NCBI GenBank assembly: GCA_001771275.1
Contig: METE01000004.1
Coordinates: 1-34,605 of the forward strand
Source: a candidate division Kazan bacterium RIFCSPLOWO2_01_FULL_48_13
GTDB lineage: Bacteria > Patescibacteriota > Kazan-3B-28 > UBA10110
Direction of reading: 5' to 3'
Length of the DNA stretch: 34,605 bases
Part shown: positions 1-8,758 of the stretch, in pieces
How positions within the stretch are numbered: the first letter of the stretch is position 1
Layout of the letters: each line of letters begins with the position of its first letter
Translations under genes and position numbers: made by a program
Notes under the pieces: generated by a model
Database searches by the model: none
What the model saw: the letters and a program-made list of their open reading frames with translations, nothing else
What the model was told of the DNA's origin: nothing

Positions 1-125
1 AGCGATTCGAGAACGAGAAGTTCGGTCACAATCGTAGGCTGTTAGCGTAGCTAACCGTAGTCCGTCTTCATGACGAATACCTCCCAATGTCGCCTGACAG
101 TACAAATTTCGCGACATTGAGTCAG

Positions 126-959
126 CTATGATGCCAGCGTCTTACGGCGCCGGTAGACAACGACACTTCCATCGTCGCCAGGGATGGTGACGGGGTAATG
201 TTCGGGCTTGCCGAGCATTGTGTGCTCGAAGTCCGACGCGACCTGAATGAGTGCGCGACGCGGTAAACATTTGCCGTGCGCATGTGTCTTCACTAACTCG
301 CGTATCGCCACCGCCTTTTTGTGGGCGGCGGCGATTGTCGCCGGTTGTGGCATGATCAGCTTGAATGTACCGCCGACAATGCCCTCCCTATACAAGTCCG
401 GGTTGACCGGACAAGAAGAGAATCTGAACAGGTCTGAGATGTCGCGTGTCCACGGCAGCGCAAACGAAAATGATCTCGTGCTGATCTCCGACTGATAAAA
501 GTATCCCGCATAACAGACTTCTACCTTCACAACCTGCGGCCGACGGTTATCCAGCGCTAAATCAGACCAGAAAGCCTGATTCGTGATCAGCCCAAAATCC
601 CACCGCTCGCTCCAAGCGGCGTTGTTGGAATTTACCTCGATATTCGCCACGCCGAACCATGTCGGCTGAATATCGGACAGAGTTGCCCAATGGAAGCTTC
701 CGCGTTCAAATCCTTCCAGCCGCCGCAGCTCCCTCAGGACACGCTCCGCCGCGACCCGACGGATTAACTCGCTGCCGAACATCCAGGCACAAGATACTGG
801 ATGTCCTTTCATAAGGCTGAGCACCTCGTTGGTGCTAACCTCGAACCTCAACTCGTTTAGGTCTTCATCGCCCAACGCCTTTAAACGCTGAATTTCCCCC
901 TCGATCTCCCGCTGGGGATTCAGAAACGACTCATTCCAGTCTACAAACCTCTTGAACAT
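126..959 (-). CDS. hypothetical protein (277 aa)
   Basis: Long minus-strand ORF with a good Shine-Dalgarno-like AAGGAGAGGA just upstream of the ATG; no family recognised. Confidence 0.7.
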   Translation of the reverse strand: MFKRFVDWNESFLNPQREIEGEIQRLKALGDEDLNELRFEVSTNEVLSLMKGHPVSCAWMFGSELIRRVAAERVLRELRRLEGFERGSFHWATLSDIQPTWFGVANIEVNSNNAAWSERWDFGLITNQAFWSDLALDNRRPQVVKVEVCYAGYFYQSEISTRSFSFALPWTRDISDLFRFSSCPVNPDLYREGIVGGTFKLIMPQPATIAAAHKKAVAIRELVKTHAHGKCLPRRALIQVASDFEHTMLGKPEHYPVTIPGDDGSVVVYRRRKTLAS

Positions 960-1308
960 TTCCTCTCCTTCTGCTGGGCATCACCCAGACAGTACTTCTA
1001 CTGCCGCCCGGTAGCACCAGGGCTACAATACGAACATTCGCTCCTGATGAGCGGTTTACTGTACACCTGTGGAACAGATATATAAGAAACCGCCCACCAG
1101 ATACAGGAAGGGGTTCGATCACCTAATTATCAAATGGCATCTTACTCTTCGAGGGTACTCCCGCAGAGACCGACTGTCAATAGTTTCTCGGCTCTCAGAG
1201 CCACTTTCCTCCTATATAACCCCACCCCACCTCCCCTTGATAAGGGGAGGAGTAATTTTTCGCTATCGGAGGAGGGGAAGCTTTCCCCTATCCCATCGGA
1301 GCCCGAGT

Positions 1309-1573
1309 GTGCTGAATCAACAAAACCACCGCTGTCGAAGCTGTTGTTTGAGGAGGGCTTTAGCCCAACGAGTTCAGCGAGAGGCGGAAAGGCGGTTTTG
1401 TTAGATGAAGCACAAGGGCGACTGGGCGTCCTTTTGGTGCTACCATTTTGGACGAGCAAAATGGTAGCAAAAAGCTGAACCGGAACAAATGGGTGGTGAA
1501 AATAATATTGTAAGATTCTGGACCCCAGTAGTAGAGCAAAGCTCACTACGGGGCGCGGCAAGCCAGAATGACG
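1309..1573 (+). repeat. Modular nested-hairpin repeat, copy I (nested hairpin + GCTACCATTTTG hairpin + GATTCTGG...CCAGAATGAC hairpin)
   Basis: Outer stem AACAAAACCACC/GGCGGTTTTGTT, TTGTTTGA-[GGGCTTTAGCCC]-ACGAGTTCAGC core, then GGGCGTCCTTTTGG linker and hairpin 1439-1468; shares modules with copies at 9418, 10255 and 17177. Confidence 0.75.
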
Positions 1574-1610
1574 AGGCAGAGATTGCCGCGTCCGTCGGCT
1601 GACGGACTCG

Positions 1611-1680
1611 CAATGACAAAAATAGATTCCTGCCTTCGCAGGAATGACAAGACAAGATCCTGGACGATGCCAGGATGACG
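1611..1680. repeat. Short palindromic repeats (ATTCCTGCCTTCGCAGGAATGAC and ATCCTGGACGATGCCAGGATGAC)
   Basis: Two adjacent hairpins ending in ATGAC, similar to other ...ATGAC palindromes in the window. Confidence 0.6.
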
Positions 1681-1701
1681 CTGCGAGGTAAACAGCGTCA
1701 A

Positions 1702-2166
1702 CTAGCGAACTTCGAGAATCGTATACTGTCTCGTTCCATCCGGCGTAGTCACATCAACCTGATCGCCCTTCTTCTGTCCCATTAAGGCGCGACCAATCGG
1801 CGACTCGTTGCTAATTTTGCCTTCGGCTGGATTTGATTCGTTAGAGCCAGTGATCACAAACTGTTTAGTATCACCATTAACTTGGACCTTCACCGTAGAG
1901 CCCAACGCCACCCGGCCATTGGTCCGATTATTGTCGTCGATCATTTTAGCGATCTTTAACATCGACTCGATCTCGGCGATCCGGCCTTCGATAAATGATT
2001 GTTTGGTTTTAGCTTCTTGATACTCGGCATTCTCCGACAGGTCGCCAAACTCCCGCGCTTCTTTGATCTTAGCGGTGATCTCTTTTCGTTCCTCTAACAG
2101 TCTGGAGAGCTCAGTCTTCAGCTCTTCCAAACCGGCCCGAGAAATGTATAAATCTGGTTGCGTCAT
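1702..2166 (-). CDS. greA: Transcription elongation factor GreA
   Basis: Translation matches GreA: LSRLLEERKEITAKIKEAREFGDLSENAEYQEAK and SPIGRALMGQKKGDQVDVTTPDG. Confidence 0.95.
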   Translation of the reverse strand: MTQPDLYISRAGLEELKTELSRLLEERKEITAKIKEAREFGDLSENAEYQEAKTKQSFIEGRIAEIESMLKIAKMIDDNNRTNGRVALGSTVKVQVNGDTKQFVITGSNESNPAEGKISNESPIGRALMGQKKGDQVDVTTPDGTRQYTILEVR

Positions 2167-2240
2167 AGATAATATTTAAACACTAATAAACTTGCCTCCT
2201 TATAGACAATATGTACATTTAAGCAAATCAAGGAAGTCTG

Positions 2241-2314
2241 TCAACCCCGTAGTATAAACTGGCGTGACTTTGTCATTTTCAGCGGAGCTGCGCCAGTTTT
2301 CACTATCGGGGTCA
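2241..2314. repeat. CCCCGTAG...CTAyCGGGG terminal-inverted-repeat hairpin element, copy 1
   Basis: TCAACCCCGTAGTATAAACTGGCG...CGCCAGTTTTCACTATCGGGGTCA inverted repeat in the folD-greA gap. Confidence 0.65.
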
Positions 2315-2326
2315 AGGGGAAGAAAA

Positions 2327-3175
2327 TCAGCTCCTGCGGCTTAAAATTTTGGCAGCTTGGATCACATTATTAATCAATGCGCTGACCGTGAGCGGCCCAA
2401 CCCCGCCGGGGACTGGCGTAATGTGGCTAACTCTTTTGGCTACACTGGCAAAATCAACATCCCCCACCCAGTGGTTTCCTAATTTATTAATACCGGCATC
2501 AATCACTACCGCCCCCCGCTTAACCATTGGGCCGTTAATTAGATGCGGTACCCCCGCCGCGGTAATTAAGATATCTGCCAAGACGGTTTTGTGTTTAAGG
2601 TCCTTCGTCGATTCGTTGAGAATCGTTACGCTCGATTTTAAGTTGGCCAGCAGAATACTAATTGGCATCCCCGCCACTTTGCCAAAACCCACCACCGTCA
2701 CATCCTTACCCTTTAGGGTGATGCGGTACTTCTCGATCAACTGCCAGATGCCCAGCGCAGTCGCCGGAATAAAGCGGGGCTGGCCCAACTCGAGCAACCC
2801 TAAGTTCTCGGCGCAGAGACCATCTACATCTTTTAAAGGATGAATGGCATTGATCAATTTAACCGCGTTGAATTTTTTGGGGACTGGCAACTGCACAATG
2901 ATTCCGTGCACCTTCTTATTCCGATTGAATGCGGCGATCACTCGCAGCACCTCTGCCTCTCTTACCACTCTGGAAAAATCCTTCAACCAAAAATTAATTC
3001 CCAATTTATGGCAGAGCTGGCGCTTTTTTTCGACATAGATGCGCGAATCTGGTGTGGCTCCTACCATAATGATCGCCAAACCCGGGGTAATTCCCCGGCG
3101 CTTTAATTTGGCTACCTCCAGCCTTAGTTTAGCGTGCTGTTCAGTTGCTAATTTTTTCCCATCCAGTAAAATCAT
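2327..3175 (-). CDS. folD: Bifunctional methylenetetrahydrofolate dehydrogenase/cyclohydrolase FolD
   Basis: Motifs KKVHGIIVQLPVP, KDVDGL, GKDVTVVGFGKVAGMPISILL, TPVPGGVGPLTVSALINN. Confidence 0.93.
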   Translation of the reverse strand: MILLDGKKLATEQHAKLRLEVAKLKRRGITPGLAIIMVGATPDSRIYVEKKRQLCHKLGINFWLKDFSRVVREAEVLRVIAAFNRNKKVHGIIVQLPVPKKFNAVKLINAIHPLKDVDGLCAENLGLLELGQPRFIPATALGIWQLIEKYRITLKGKDVTVVGFGKVAGMPISILLANLKSSVTILNESTKDLKHKTVLADILITAAGVPHLINGPMVKRGAVVIDAGINKLGNHWVGDVDFASVAKRVSHITPVPGGVGPLTVSALINNVIQAAKILSRRS

Positions 3176-3197
3176 ATAAATTATGTGTTACGCGTCC

Positions 3198-3303
3198 GTC
3201 ATTCTGGTAAGTCCGTCAGCTGACGGACGCATCCAGAATCTTAAGATCCTGGACCCCAGTAGTAGAGCAGAGCTCACTACGGGGCGCAGCAAGCCAGGAT
3301 GAC
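3198..3303. repeat. Palindromic repeats: GTCATTCTGG-[GTCCGTCAGCTGACGGAC]-CCAGAAT followed by GATCCTGGACCCCAGTAGTAGAGC...CTACGGGG...CCAGGATGAC
   Basis: Direct inspection; second part nearly identical to 1514-1573 and 17418-17476. Confidence 0.7.
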
Positions 3304-3311
3304 GATAAAAA

Positions 3312-4391
3312 CTAAATTAGCTTGAGAATATCTTTATAAGTCACAGCGACAATCAGCGCCATCAACAGTACAAATCCAATGGTATGCACCATCCCCTCCA
3401 CCTGTTGTGAGATCTTTCGGCCTCCCCGCAAAACTTCTAAACCAACAAATAACAACCTCCCGCCATCTAAGCCCGGAAAAGGCACCAGATTAAGGATGCC
3501 TAAGTTGATCGACAGGAAGATCACAAACTGCAGCATGCGAAGCGCCCCTAATTGCACCAAATCGGCCGTGATCCGGGCGATTCCTACCGGGCCCGCCAAT
3601 TCGGCTGGCAGACTCGCAGTAGTAAATAGTTTATAGATCAAACCCACCACCGCCATCACTACCAACCAAATGATCCGCCAGGTTTCTTGTAGCGCGATCC
3701 ACGGCACCTGCCACCAGGCATAGTGTACCTGCTGGATCGCTCGATCGATCCAGGCGCCGATCACCACGCCATCCGAGGTTAGGGTGGGCTTCACTGACAC
3801 GGCTACCGGCTCGCCCCCTCGTTCAATTCCCAACTTAATGGTTTTATCTGCCTGGTCGGCGATCAGAGACTTAAAGACGGTCGGACTGCCCGCCGCCACT
3901 CCATCCACAGATAGGATATAGTCTCCCGCCCGAAGCTGCGCCGCTGCCGCCGGCGACTTATCGGCCACCTGCAGCACTACTACCTTGCCCTGCACTTGAG
4001 CCTCCGCGGCGTAGTCCTCCACCGGTCCCACCATCGGCGGCATCGACAGCCAAAACCCAATCATCAGAAGCACCCAAGCAAGCAGGATATTCATCAAGAT
4101 TCCACCGCCCAATACCCAAAACCTTGCCCCAGCGCTTTTGTTAGCTAAAGAGTGTTTGCCCCCTTTTTCATCTCCATTCTCGCCGTGCAACCTGACAAAT
4201 CCGCCAAACGGAATCCAGTTAATCGAATAAATTGTACCTTTATATTTAATCCCCCAAATCTTGGGCGGCATCCCCATTCCAAATTCTTCCACCCTAACAC
4301 CATTACGCTTAGCAAAATAAAAATGGCCCAGCTCGTGCACCAAGATAACTAAAGTAAAGATAATAATAAATACCAGAATAGCAATAAACAT
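3312..4391 (-). CDS. rseP: Membrane-associated site-2 zinc metalloprotease (RseP/M50 family) with PDZ domain
   Basis: HELGHFYFAKRNGVRVEEFGMG (HExxH), FVRLHGE, central PDZ-like region, LNLVPFPGLDGGRLLF. Confidence 0.92.
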   Translation of the reverse strand: MFIAILVFIIIFTLVILVHELGHFYFAKRNGVRVEEFGMGMPPKIWGIKYKGTIYSINWIPFGGFVRLHGENGDEKGGKHSLANKSAGARFWVLGGGILMNILLAWVLLMIGFWLSMPPMVGPVEDYAAEAQVQGKVVVLQVADKSPAAAAQLRAGDYILSVDGVAAGSPTVFKSLIADQADKTIKLGIERGGEPVAVSVKPTLTSDGVVIGAWIDRAIQQVHYAWWQVPWIALQETWRIIWLVVMAVVGLIYKLFTTASLPAELAGPVGIARITADLVQLGALRMLQFVIFLSINLGILNLVPFPGLDGGRLLFVGLEVLRGGRKISQQVEGMVHTIGFVLLMALIVAVTYKDILKLI

Positions 4392-5480
4392 TTAGCGGAT
4401 GCGATTAACAATAAAATCTATCCATTTGCCAAATAGCTGCCTGGCTCGCGAATCGGATAATTTATTCAATGCTGCCCGGGCTTGACCGGCATATTTATTT
4501 GCCACACTGGCGGCATAATCGATCGAACCCAGCTCCTTCAGTATAGTATGAACCCGCTCGACCTCCACCGCCGATGCCCGCTCATTGCCCAGCACCGATA
4601 GCAGCAATTGTTTCTGAGAGGCATCAGCCACTCGATAAGCGTGCGCGATAATCACTGTCTTTTTCCCCTCGCGAATATCCGAGCCCACCGGCTTGCCCAG
4701 CTCTTTTTCGTCCCCCACTATCCCTAAGATGTCATCCCGCAGCTGAAAGGCTAAGCCGGCCTCTAAACAGATCTGTTGGATGGTCTGAACCGTCGGATGC
4801 TGCTTATCTAATTTATTGATCCCAATCATCGCCCCAGCTTGTCCGGCAAACCCAAAGGTAGAAGCAGTCTTTTGGGCCAACATACCCAAGATCATCTCCT
4901 CGGTTACCTCGTCCAATGAGAGCTGAGAATACTCCAAATCCAATGCTTCCCCCGACATCACCCGGGGCACCCAGTAGTTGGTCATCTCACGGATAATATA
5001 GCGGAACACCTCGGTATTAACTTGATCGCTTAACTCGTTGATCATGCTCATCGCCCAAGCTTGCTGAACATCCCCCACCAGCATCGCCATGCTTCTGGCG
5101 TACTGCTCCAACTCGGCGCTGTCTTTTATTTTTGGCCTATTTAGCTCACGATAGTAAGCGTGAACACTCGGGCCACCCCGTCTTAGATTGTCGTTATCGA
5201 TCAGATCGTCGTGGACTAATGTCCAAGTATGCGACATTTCGATCGCCGCCGCAGCCGGCAGCGCCAATTTTGGATCGCCGCCAGCGGCTTCGCACGCCAA
5301 CATTAATATAGCCGGCCGCAGCATCTTGCCGCCTCTGAGTGTGTATAGACCAGCGCCGTCCGCGATATACTTCGGCGTTATTTGAGACTTAAACGGACTA
5401 TTGAGAATGTAGTCGGCGATCAGTCGCGATTTTTCCTGCAGCTCCGCCTGAAGATCGATCATGAGAAAATTATTTACCAA
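4392..5480 (-). CDS. Polyprenyl (geranylgeranyl/farnesyl-type) diphosphate synthase
   Basis: Prenyltransferase motifs LVHDDLIDND (FARM) and QLRDDILGIVGD (SARM). Confidence 0.9.
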   Translation of the reverse strand: MVNNFLMIDLQAELQEKSRLIADYILNSPFKSQITPKYIADGAGLYTLRGGKMLRPAILMLACEAAGGDPKLALPAAAAIEMSHTWTLVHDDLIDNDNLRRGGPSVHAYYRELNRPKIKDSAELEQYARSMAMLVGDVQQAWAMSMINELSDQVNTEVFRYIIREMTNYWVPRVMSGEALDLEYSQLSLDEVTEEMILGMLAQKTASTFGFAGQAGAMIGINKLDKQHPTVQTIQQICLEAGLAFQLRDDILGIVGDEKELGKPVGSDIREGKKTVIIAHAYRVADASQKQLLLSVLGNERASAVEVERVHTILKELGSIDYAASVANKYAGQARAALNKLSDSRARQLFGKWIDFIVNRIR

Positions 5481-6147
5481 AATTCCGCTGTCGCCGGGTG
5501 TACTCCCGGATGGCTTTCTTTAGATCCTTCTCCCCAAAGTCCGGCCACAAAGTATTAGTAAAATATAATTCACTATATACTCCTTGCCACGGCAAAAAAT
5601 TACTTAACCGCATCTGGCCACCGGTTCTGATGATCAGATCGGGATCCGGCAGACCAGCGGTATCCAAGTGGGCCGCCAAGCTTTTCTCATCAATTCGTCC
5701 TGCCCGGCTCGCCTTCGCGGCTGCTCTGGATATCTCGTCCCGGCCGCCATAACTTAAGGCGACGGTTAATATATCGCGCCGATGCGCTTTAAGTTTATTA
5801 ACCGACTTATCAATAGCGCTCTGCAGACTTTTTGGGAAATCCTTTACCCGGCCAATCACCTTTAACCCCACCCGCTCTCGATCCATTTGATCGGTGTATT
5901 CCTGAATGGTTTTCTCTAATAACTTTAGCATCGCGCGGACCTCGGTCTTGTTACGCTGCCAGTTTTCCGTGGAGAACGCGTAGACCGTTACATAATGAAT
6001 GCCCAGCTTCTTGCAAGCCTTCGCCATTTTATCCAACGCCTTAACCCCCGCCGCATGGCCAGCGCTAACCGGCCGGCCCTTTTTCTTGGCCCACCGGCGA
6101 TTACCGTCCATAATAACTGCCAGGTGATTAATCTGACTCTTGGCCAT
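5470..6147 (-). CDS. uppS: Isoprenyl transferase / undecaprenyl diphosphate synthase
   Basis: HLAVIMDGNRRWAKKKGRP, TVYAFSTENWQR, DLIIRTGGQMRLSNFLPWQGVYSELYFTNTLWPDF. Confidence 0.95.
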   Translation of the reverse strand: MAKSQINHLAVIMDGNRRWAKKKGRPVSAGHAAGVKALDKMAKACKKLGIHYVTVYAFSTENWQRNKTEVRAMLKLLEKTIQEYTDQMDRERVGLKVIGRVKDFPKSLQSAIDKSVNKLKAHRRDILTVALSYGGRDEISRAAAKASRAGRIDEKSLAAHLDTAGLPDPDLIIRTGGQMRLSNFLPWQGVYSELYFTNTLWPDFGEKDLKKAIREYTRRQRNFGK

Positions 6148-6155
6148 AGTGTTAA

Positions 6156-6710
6156 CTAAATCGATCGAAGATCGGCAGTCTTTCGCTCTAAGAGCTTATC
6201 AATTTCGGATATGCCGTTATCGACCACTGTCTGATATTCTTTTTTAAATCGCTCTTGGTCGTCCTCACTTACCCCGCCGTTCTTCGCTTCGCGTTCCATA
6301 TGATCGATCGCTTCGCGGCGATGGCTTCTTATATTTACTCTGGCTTCTTCGGCTAATTTATGGGCGACCTTAACCAGCTCGTCTCGGCGTTCGTCGCTTA
6401 AGGGCGGCACATTAACCCGCACTCGGTCGCCTTCATTGGTTACACTCAAACCCAAGCCCGATTCGCTAATCGCCTTTTCGATCGCTCCTGCATTGGCTTT
6501 ATCCCACGGTTGGATCAGCAGCTGTCTGGGGTCGGGTACCGTTACTCCCGCTACCTGATTGATCGGCATCCGCTGACCGTAAACATCTACCATTATCTTG
6601 TCCAGCAGCGAAGCGGAGGCGCCGCTGCTTCTTAAGCAAACAAGCTCCCCGGTTAGATGAGTAATTACCCCTGCGATTCTTTCGCTCAACTCTCGCCTAA
6701 TATTTTCCAT
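6156..6710 (-). CDS. frr: Ribosome recycling factor
   Basis: ASLLDKIMVDVYGQRMPINQVAGVTVPDPRQLLIQPWDK and VNVPPLSDERRDELVKVAHKLAEEARVNIRSHRREA. Confidence 0.95.
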   Translation of the reverse strand: MENIRRELSERIAGVITHLTGELVCLRSSGASASLLDKIMVDVYGQRMPINQVAGVTVPDPRQLLIQPWDKANAGAIEKAISESGLGLSVTNEGDRVRVNVPPLSDERRDELVKVAHKLAEEARVNIRSHRREAIDHMEREAKNGGVSEDDQERFKKEYQTVVDNGISEIDKLLERKTADLRSI

Positions 6711-6758
6711 GGCTATTCTCTAATTTTGTATTCTTAACTTTTCACTTATCACTCTCTT

Positions 6759-7349
6759 TTACCTGTCCCCCACCTCAAAGCGCACAAACCGCGCCACTTT
6801 AATATTTTCTTTTACTATCCCCACTACATTGTTGATCAGATCTTCCACCTTTTTGTCCTGATCCAGCACAAACGGCTGGCGCAGCAGACAAACCGATTCG
6901 TAAAATCCGTCCAGCTTGCCGGTGATAGCTTTATCGGCTACTGCTTTGGATTTGTCCTCCACTTGCGATTTATAAAGTTCTTTTTCGGCCGCGATAACAT
7001 CCGCAGGCACATCTTCTGGCGCGACATAGAGGGGCTGCATCCCGGCAATATGAGTGGCAATCTGTTTGACTAATTTCTTAAAATCATCTCCCCGCGCTAC
7101 AAAATCTGTTTCGCAGTTAACCTCGACCATCGCTCCGATCTTATCGCCCGGGTGCAAGTAAGTAGCGATTATCCCCTGCGAAGCAGCTCGTTCGGATTTA
7201 CTGGCGGCGATAGCGGCTCCCTTCTCTTTCAAAATTACCAACGCCTTGTCGGTATCACCCTGAGCTTCGTTGAGCGCCTTCTTAACATCCATCACTCCCG
7301 AACCAGTCAGGTCGCGCAATTTTTTTACATCGCTCGCTTTGATCTCCAT
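6759..7349 (-). CDS. tsf: Elongation factor Ts
   Basis: VKKLRDLTGSGVMDVKKALNEAQGDTDKALVILKEKG, VEVNCETDFVARGDDF. Confidence 0.95.
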   Translation of the reverse strand: MEIKASDVKKLRDLTGSGVMDVKKALNEAQGDTDKALVILKEKGAAIAASKSERAASQGIIATYLHPGDKIGAMVEVNCETDFVARGDDFKKLVKQIATHIAGMQPLYVAPEDVPADVIAAEKELYKSQVEDKSKAVADKAITGKLDGFYESVCLLRQPFVLDQDKKVEDLINNVVGIVKENIKVARFVRFEVGDR

Positions 7350-7353
7350 ATCT

Positions 7354-8244
7354 TTACGCCTTCCGTTTAGTAGTAGCTCTTTTTTCTCGCTTTTCCGCCT
7401 CTAATTTTTCTTCTTCGTGCTTGGCCTCGGCTAACTGCACCTCTTTCTGCTCCAGCACTTCGGTAATATCCTTGCTATCTAACGCCTGCTCCTCCAACTG
7501 CTCGACCGCCTTTTTAGACTTAGGAACTACTCCTCCCCGAGCCTTGAGGCTCTCTGAGCCGGAGACAGGCCGCTTGCCGCCCAAGGTATCCACGATAGCC
7601 TGACTGATCATCCGAATGCCTTGCTTAGCATCGTCATTAGCCGGGATCACAAATTCAATTCCCGAGGGGTCAGCATTAGTATCGACCATCGCGATTACCG
7701 GGATATTTAAGCGGAGCGCTTCTTTAAGGGCGATCTTTTCTCGCAATACATCAACAATGAACAGGGCATCGGGCAACGCGGTAAGATTATCTACCCCGCC
7801 AAATGATTCCTCTAAATTAGCCAACTCTTTCTCCAGTAAGCCGACCTCTTTCTTGGTCATATCACCAAAATCCTTGCTCGCCATCTTCTCGCGCAGCTGC
7901 TTAAGATAGTTGATCCGATTTTTGATCGAAGAAAAGTTAGTTAAGAGTCCGCCCGGCCAACGATTTGCTACATACGGCAAACCTGCTGCCTTGGCCACTT
8001 CGGCGATAATATCGCTGGCTTGGCGCTTAGTGCCAACCAACAGGATATTGCCCCCTTGTTTGGATAGCTGCGCCGCAAAATCCAGAGCCGCTTTTAGTTT
8101 TTCTTCGGTCTGCACCAGATCAATAATATGAATACCGTCTCTGGCATCAAAAATGTAAGGCTTCATCTTGGGGTGCCACCGAAAAGTCTGGTGGCCAAAA
8201 TGCAGCCCCGCTTCTAACATCTCTTCTACCGATAACTTACCCAT
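7354..8244 (-). CDS. rpsB: Small ribosomal subunit protein uS2
   Basis: LLEAGLHFGHQTFRWHPKMKPYIFDARDGIHIIDLVQTE, RWPGGLLTNF, PVIAMVDTNADPSGIEFVIPANDDA; followed by tsf. Confidence 0.96.
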   Translation of the reverse strand: MGKLSVEEMLEAGLHFGHQTFRWHPKMKPYIFDARDGIHIIDLVQTEEKLKAALDFAAQLSKQGGNILLVGTKRQASDIIAEVAKAAGLPYVANRWPGGLLTNFSSIKNRINYLKQLREKMASKDFGDMTKKEVGLLEKELANLEESFGGVDNLTALPDALFIVDVLREKIALKEALRLNIPVIAMVDTNADPSGIEFVIPANDDAKQGIRMISQAIVDTLGGKRPVSGSESLKARGGVVPKSKKAVEQLEEQALDSKDITEVLEQKEVQLAEAKHEEEKLEAEKREKRATTKRKA

Positions 8245-8288
8245 TGCCTATTTCTCCTTATTACTTCCGGCCAGATCACTTCAGATAG

Positions 8289-8350
8289 AGATCCCACCAA
8301 TTTGACTGCCCCAATAGGGTGATCTCGTCCTCGAGATTAAATTGGCGGGA
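8289..8350 (-). promoter_or_regulatory. Putative structured 5' leader of rpsB mRNA
   Basis: Closing stem TCCCACCAATTT (8292-8303)/AAATTGGCGGGA (8339-8350) pairs fully only as minus-strand RNA (G-U), enclosing ATCTCG/CGAGAT and CCC/GGG hairpins; lies 45-105 nt upstream of the rpsB start. Confidence 0.4.
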
Positions 8351-8417
8351 CAGGATCTACCTGATCCCTGAACCGTGCTTATTACTCTTAAGAGATTAGC
8401 TGAACTTCGCCTCCTAG

Positions 8418-8494
8418 TCAACCCCGTAGAAGATTTTGGAGTAGCTGCTACCCTAATTTGGCGAAGCCAAACTCCAAAATTCTCTACGGGGTTA
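8418..8494. repeat. CCCCGTAG...CTACGGGG hairpin element, copy 2
   Basis: TCAACCCCGTAGAAGATTTTGGAG...CTCCAAAATTCTCTACGGGGTTA. Confidence 0.7.
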
Positions 8495-8501
8495 AGTCGT
8501 G

Positions 8502-8507
8502 TATAAT
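8502..8507 (+). promoter_or_regulatory. Candidate -10 box (TATAAT) for the tRNA-Val transcript
   Basis: GTGTATAATTTAG upstream of the tRNA; no strong -35 seen. Confidence 0.4.
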
Positions 8508-8516
8508 TTAGCCGAA

Positions 8517-8562
8517 GGCGATTAGCTCAGCCCCCACGGGGTCCCTTCGGGATTGGTTAGAG
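8517..8562 (+). pseudogene. Truncated tRNA 5' fragment (acceptor/D-arm copy) interrupted by a 22-nt hairpin-rich insertion
   Basis: GGCGATTAGCTCAG + CCCCCACGGGGTCCCTTCGGGA + TTGGTTAGAG; flanks duplicate the first ~25 nt of the adjacent tRNA-Val. Confidence 0.65.
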
Positions 8563-8570
8563 TACATTTC

Positions 8571-8647
8571 GGGCGATTAGCTCAGTTGGTTAGAGCGTTC
8601 GGTTCACATCCGAAAGGTCACTGGTTCGAGTCCAGTATCGCCCACCA
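8571..8647 (+). tRNA. tRNA-Val (anticodon CAC), CCA encoded
   Basis: GGGCGAT-TA-GCTC...GAGC-G-TTCGG-TTCACAT-CCGAA-AGGTC-ACTGG-TTCGAGT-CCAGT-ATCGCCC-A-CCA folds as a complete cloverleaf by hand. Confidence 0.96.
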
Positions 8648-8675
8648 CTACCACATTACCGCTCAAAGCGGCCTG

Positions 8676-8738
8676 CCCCGTAGTGAAACCACCGCTGATT
8701 TATCGGCCGAGATAAATCCGGCGTTTCTACTACTGGGG
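8676..8738. repeat. CCCCGTAGT...ACTACTGGGG hairpin element, copy 3
   Basis: CCCCGTAGTGAAACCACCG...CGGCGTTTCTACTACTGGGG directly after the tRNA. Confidence 0.6.
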
Positions 8739-8758
8739 TTTTAATTTATAATGAATTC

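Noticed and set aside
247-495. ORF 247-495 (+)
   Set aside because: Antisense to the longer 126-959 ORF, which has a good Shine-Dalgarno sequence.
1069-1655. Overlapping ORFs at 1069-1404, 1134-1478, 1142-1561 and 1440-1655
   Set aside because: They lie in the nested-hairpin repeat; similar peptides (ATILLVQNGS.KRT) recur at other repeat copies, so the similarity comes from the DNA repeat.
2349-2843. Antisense plus-strand ORFs opposite folD, rseP, rpsB, nrdJ, ftsZ, ftsA, hisS and others
   Set aside because: Antisense to well-supported conserved genes; translations show no recognised family and are best explained by frame openness.
8553-8744. ORF MVRVHFGRLAQLVRAFGSHPKGHWFESSIAHHYH... (+)
   Set aside because: It is a translation through tRNA-Val; GRLAQLVRAFGSHPKGHWFESS is a typical spurious tRNA-derived peptide.
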